From JAJYKN01 sp045403145 (GTDB taxonomy: Bacteria > Nitrospirota > UBA9217), in assembly GCA_045403145.1 (NCBI GenBank), contig JAXIPA010000252.1:1-7815 (forward strand): a stretch of 7,815 bases of DNA, read 5' to 3'. The position numbers and the translations under genes were made by a program. The notes under the pieces are model-generated. The model searched no databases and had not been told where the DNA came from. It saw only the letters and a program-made list of their open reading frames with translations. Within the stretch, counting starts at the first letter, position 1; every line of letters starts with the position of its first letter. This document shows positions 6,600-7,815 of this stretch, piece after piece.

Positions 6600-6623
6600 C
6601 TATCGGGCGCCAGTCCCGAATAG
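6600..6623 (-). promoter_or_regulatory. Hairpin overlapping the ribosome binding site of the OPX gene
   Basis: In the transcript, a stem of CTATTCGGG and CCCGATAG with one bulged T encloses a 7-nt loop. Its 3' arm shares two bases with the AGGAG at 6597-6601, which lies 5 nt before the start codon. If formed, it could limit access to the ribosome site. There is no match I recognise to c-di-GMP riboswitches or other known classes in this 132-bp gap. Confidence 0.45.
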
Positions 6624-6660
6624 CATAACCACTGTCGTATTTTTGCCATGCTCCGCCCTC

Positions 6661-6718
6661 TCAGTCACATATGCATATAACTGACAGGGCCTGACATTCA
6701 CTTCTTACTTCTTACTTC
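6661..6718. repeat. Palindrome and 7-nt tandem repeat in the gap between the NusG-like and OPX genes
   Basis: A perfect 10-bp palindrome atatgcatat (6669-6678) is flanked by tcagt (6661-6665) and actga (6680-6684), which can pair as an outer arm. It is followed by a direct repeat ctgaca at 6681-6686 and 6691-6696. Then come three heptads, tcacttc, ttacttc, ttacttc (6698-6718), close to the stop codon of the NusG-like gene. The palindrome could be an operator or just a hairpin. The heptads belong to the same class seen in other gaps of the locus. Confidence 0.6.
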
Positions 6719-6723
6719 TGCCG

Positions 6724-7299
6724 TTACAATGCCTCAATATCCTGCGGAGTGATTTTCACCGCTACGCTTCTGCCAAGCAGTTCCACATTGACTGAAACTG
6801 TGCACTCATTTTCTTTCCTGCTGAGCACGCCTTCGACGCCTGCGAGCGGCCCGTTCTTCACCCGGACTCTCATTCCTTCCTTCAGGCCGGGGTAGACGTC
6901 TATCTCCCTGCCGCTCCCGATCAAAACCCTCAGCGAGTCGATTTCGTCGGCCGAAACCCGCGTGGGCGTTCCCGGCTCGAGGGAAACAAAGGACACTGCT
7001 CCCCGCGTCTTGAGCACATCCAGAAACGCGCCGGGATACACGGGGACCTGGACAAAAATATATCCCGGGAAAAGAGGATATTCGATGAGCTTTTTCCTGT
7101 CCTTCCATTGGCTTACCTTCTTTACGACCGGCAAGTACGTCTCGATCCCCTTCCGGGTCAACTCATCGGCAGTGACGAATTCATGACGCGATTTAACATA
7201 GACTGCGTACCAGTTCGGCAATCCGGCCGGGAGCGTGCAGTCGGTGAAACGGCTTTCACAAAGGCCGGCTTCATTTTGCTGAACTTCGCATTGGACCAT
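6724..7299 (-). CDS. Specialised NusG paralogue (UpxY/RfaH/LoaP-like transcription antiterminator)
   Basis: 191 residues. An NGN domain starts at about N29-W30 (NWYAVYVKSRHEFVTADELTRKG, then YLPVVKK, YPLFPGYIFVQV) and runs to about 128. A KOW domain covers about 137-190 (GLKEGMRVRVKNGPLAGVEGVL). General NusG is longer at the NGN/KOW junction and sits beside secE. This one heads an EPS operon, as UpxY-type and RfaH-type factors do. It should bind RNA polymerase and help it pass pause or termination sites in the long operon. The start at 7299 has GGAGG 5 nt upstream. The 28-residue N-terminal extension contains three cysteines (C4, C14, C21), which is unusual for the family. I see no convincing ops/JUMPstart motif in the leader. 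Function in antitermination is inferred from fold and position. Confidence 0.92.
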   Translation of the reverse strand: MVQCEVQQNEAGLCESRFTDCTLPAGLPNWYAVYVKSRHEFVTADELTRKGIETYLPVVKKVSQWKDRKKLIEYPLFPGYIFVQVPVYPGAFLDVLKTRGAVSFVSLEPGTPTRVSADEIDSLRVLIGSGREIDVYPGLKEGMRVRVKNGPLAGVEGVLSRKENECTVSVNVELLGRSVAVKITPQDIEAL

Positions 7300-7331
7300 T
7301 GTGTCCTCCCAAGTGCCCCTCTACCAAATAA

Positions 7332-7463
7332 GATGGTTTCGTAAAAAGTCGAAAATCGCCGCAGAACCGTCATTCCGGCTCGTCCGGAATCGTTTCTTTT
7401 CAGAATGTTATATGGCAATATGATTCCCGACAAGCGGGAATGACGACTTTTTACGACTTCATC
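7332..7463. mobile_element. 132-bp MITE-like element with terminal inverted repeats and a 6-bp flanking direct repeat
   Basis: The ends at 7332-7351 and 7444-7463 are inverted repeats of about 20 bp differing at three positions; both share GATG and TCGTAAAAAGTCG. The element is flanked on both sides by AAATAA (7326-7331 and 7464-7469), consistent with a target-site duplication. It contains two perfect 7-bp-stem hairpins, attccgg/ccggaat (7372-7390) and attcccg/cgggaat (7423-7441). It has no coding capacity, so any movement would depend on a transposase elsewhere. It lies 33 bp upstream of the NusG-like start codon, in the expected promoter/leader region, and so could carry or disturb expression signals of the whole operon. 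Similar CGTCATTCC-containing repeats are common in some environmental genomes (recalled). Confidence 0.75.
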
Positions 7464-7489
7464 AAATAAACTGTTTCAATAATATGTCG

Positions 7490-7616
7490 TCCCCGACTGA
7501 TTCTATCGGGGATATGGTTTGCGTTCCATGAAATTTATATTCCATGACCTGTTGGGAATAACCATATTCCCGATTAAACTTGCCCCAGCATGCTTAAAGC
7601 CGGGGCCTTCGGGAAT
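7490..7616. repeat. Cluster of hairpin-forming sequences downstream of the ATPase gene
   Basis: Stem tccccga/tcgggga (7490-7512) has a 9-nt loop. Stem gggaat/attccc (7554-7571) has a 6-nt loop. Stem attcccga/tcgggaat (7566-7573 with 7609-7616) encloses gcccc/ggggc and the palindrome agcatgct (7587-7594). The last two stems share attccc and are mutually exclusive. A direct repeat ttccatga occurs at 7524-7531 and 7540-7547. None has a T run, so a standard Rho-independent terminator for the ATPase gene is not evident. This could be REP-like DNA or a structured leader for the NusG-like operon. I cannot name a -35/-10 promoter with confidence in 7300-7626. Confidence 0.5.
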
Positions 7617-7626
7617 GACATCCTTA

Positions 7627-7815
7627 CTATTGCTGTTTCATCTCCTGTATACCCAGCGCATTTAGGAGCGCGGAATAATCCACCTTCTTTTTTGGCGCGA
7701 TCTCCTTCTTTCCCCAATAGAGGGCCTCGAAGTCCAGGTCTTTTGCGATATCATGCACCATGGCGGAGTCCACTTCTCTCCGCCCCTCGTTAAATGCCGT
7801 CAGCAGAAGGAAATC
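7627..7815 (-). CDS. C-terminal end of an ExeA/GspA-like AAA ATPase
   Basis: The last 62 codons and a TAG stop are in the window; the start lies beyond base 7815. The visible part, FLLLTAFNEGRREVDSAMVHDIAKDLDFE, resembles the final helical lid region of ExeA/GspA-type AAA ATPases, where an 'LL-A---G---V----V--A--DL' pattern follows the nucleotide-binding core. The tail is lysine-rich (KKEIAPKKK) and ends ALGIQEMKQQ. The nucleotide-binding motifs are outside the window, so the call rests on this C-terminal pattern and on context: a 'secretion ATPase' of this type is commonly encoded with XrtA/PEP-CTERM EPS genes. It is on the same strand as the EPS operon but separated by a 327-bp hairpin-rich gap, so it may be in a separate transcript. 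MoxR-like or other AAA proteins remain possible. Confidence 0.65.
   Translation of the reverse strand, partial: DFLLLTAFNEGRREVDSAMVHDIAKDLDFEALYWGKKEIAPKKKVDYSALLNALGIQEMKQQ

Noticed and set aside
6434..6649. Small minus-strand frame starting MAKIRQWLC upstream of the OPX gene
   Set aside because: It overlaps the OPX start out of frame, has no suitable ribosome site spacing, and its tail is a shifted reading of the OPX signal peptide.
6592..6723. Possible c-di-GMP riboswitch upstream of the OPX gene, suggested by GGCAAAA
   Set aside because: The other conserved GEMM elements (GGACGCAAAGCC, docking tetraloop) are not present.
7158..7433. Minus-strand frame of 91 codons overlapping the NusG-like start and the MITE-like element
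   Set aside because: It is out of frame with the NusG-like gene, and its sequence is derived from the repeat; no domain is visible.
7300..7626. ops/JUMPstart element for the NusG paralogue
   Set aside because: No convincing match to GGCGGTAGNNT or the wider JUMPstart sequence is seen on the transcribed strand in this leader.

Overview
The window reads as a Gram-negative exopolysaccharide (EPS) synthesis and export locus. All eight coding regions I can support lie on the minus strand, so transcription runs from high to low coordinates. Gene content and protein style (a separate 'MSRIEKALE' tyrosine autokinase, an 'EEYNDN' outer-membrane barrel, an ExeA-like ATPase tail) resemble the EPS loci linked to exosortase XrtA/PEP-CTERM systems. 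Intergenic DNA full of 7- and 9-nt-period degenerate repeats and small inverted-repeat elements suggests Nitrospirota or a Desulfobacterota/Geobacter-like lineage. The taxonomic guess is inference; no exosortase or PEP-CTERM protein is visible here.

Layout in transcription order: (1) the C-terminal end of an ExeA/GspA-like AAA ATPase (7627-7815). (2) A 327-bp gap with several hairpins and a 132-bp MITE-like element (7332-7463) that has ~20-bp terminal inverted repeats and a 6-bp direct flank AAATAA. (3) A specialised NusG paralogue (6724-7299). (4) A short polysaccharide export (OPX/Wza-like) protein (5728-6591). (5) A Wzz-type chain-length/co-polymerase protein (3968-5545). (6) A separate BY-type tyrosine autokinase (3018-3911). 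(7) An outer-membrane beta-barrel protein (1621-2904). (8) A phosphoglycosyl transferase with an unusual N-terminal domain (413-1597). (9) After a 122-bp repeat-rich gap, the N-terminal end of a Gfo/Idh/MocA sugar oxidoreductase (1-290).

Predicted cooperation: the NusG paralogue would help RNA polymerase read through the long operon. The phosphoglycosyl transferase loads the first sugar phosphate onto undecaprenyl phosphate. The co-polymerase and kinase control polymer length and export. The periplasmic OPX protein plus the beta-barrel form the exit route, and the oxidoreductase helps make an unusual nucleotide sugar.

Most interesting points: (a) the phosphoglycosyl transferase carries a degenerate GGDEF-like domain that has lost the catalytic motif but keeps an RxxD in the position of the c-di-GMP inhibitory site. 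This suggests direct c-di-GMP control of the first committed step of EPS synthesis. (b) A dispersed 9-nt-period repeat encodes part of the signal peptide of the beta-barrel protein. (c) The OPX protein lacks both a lipobox and a Wza-like C-terminal membrane helix, and pairs with a beta-barrel encoded in the same operon.
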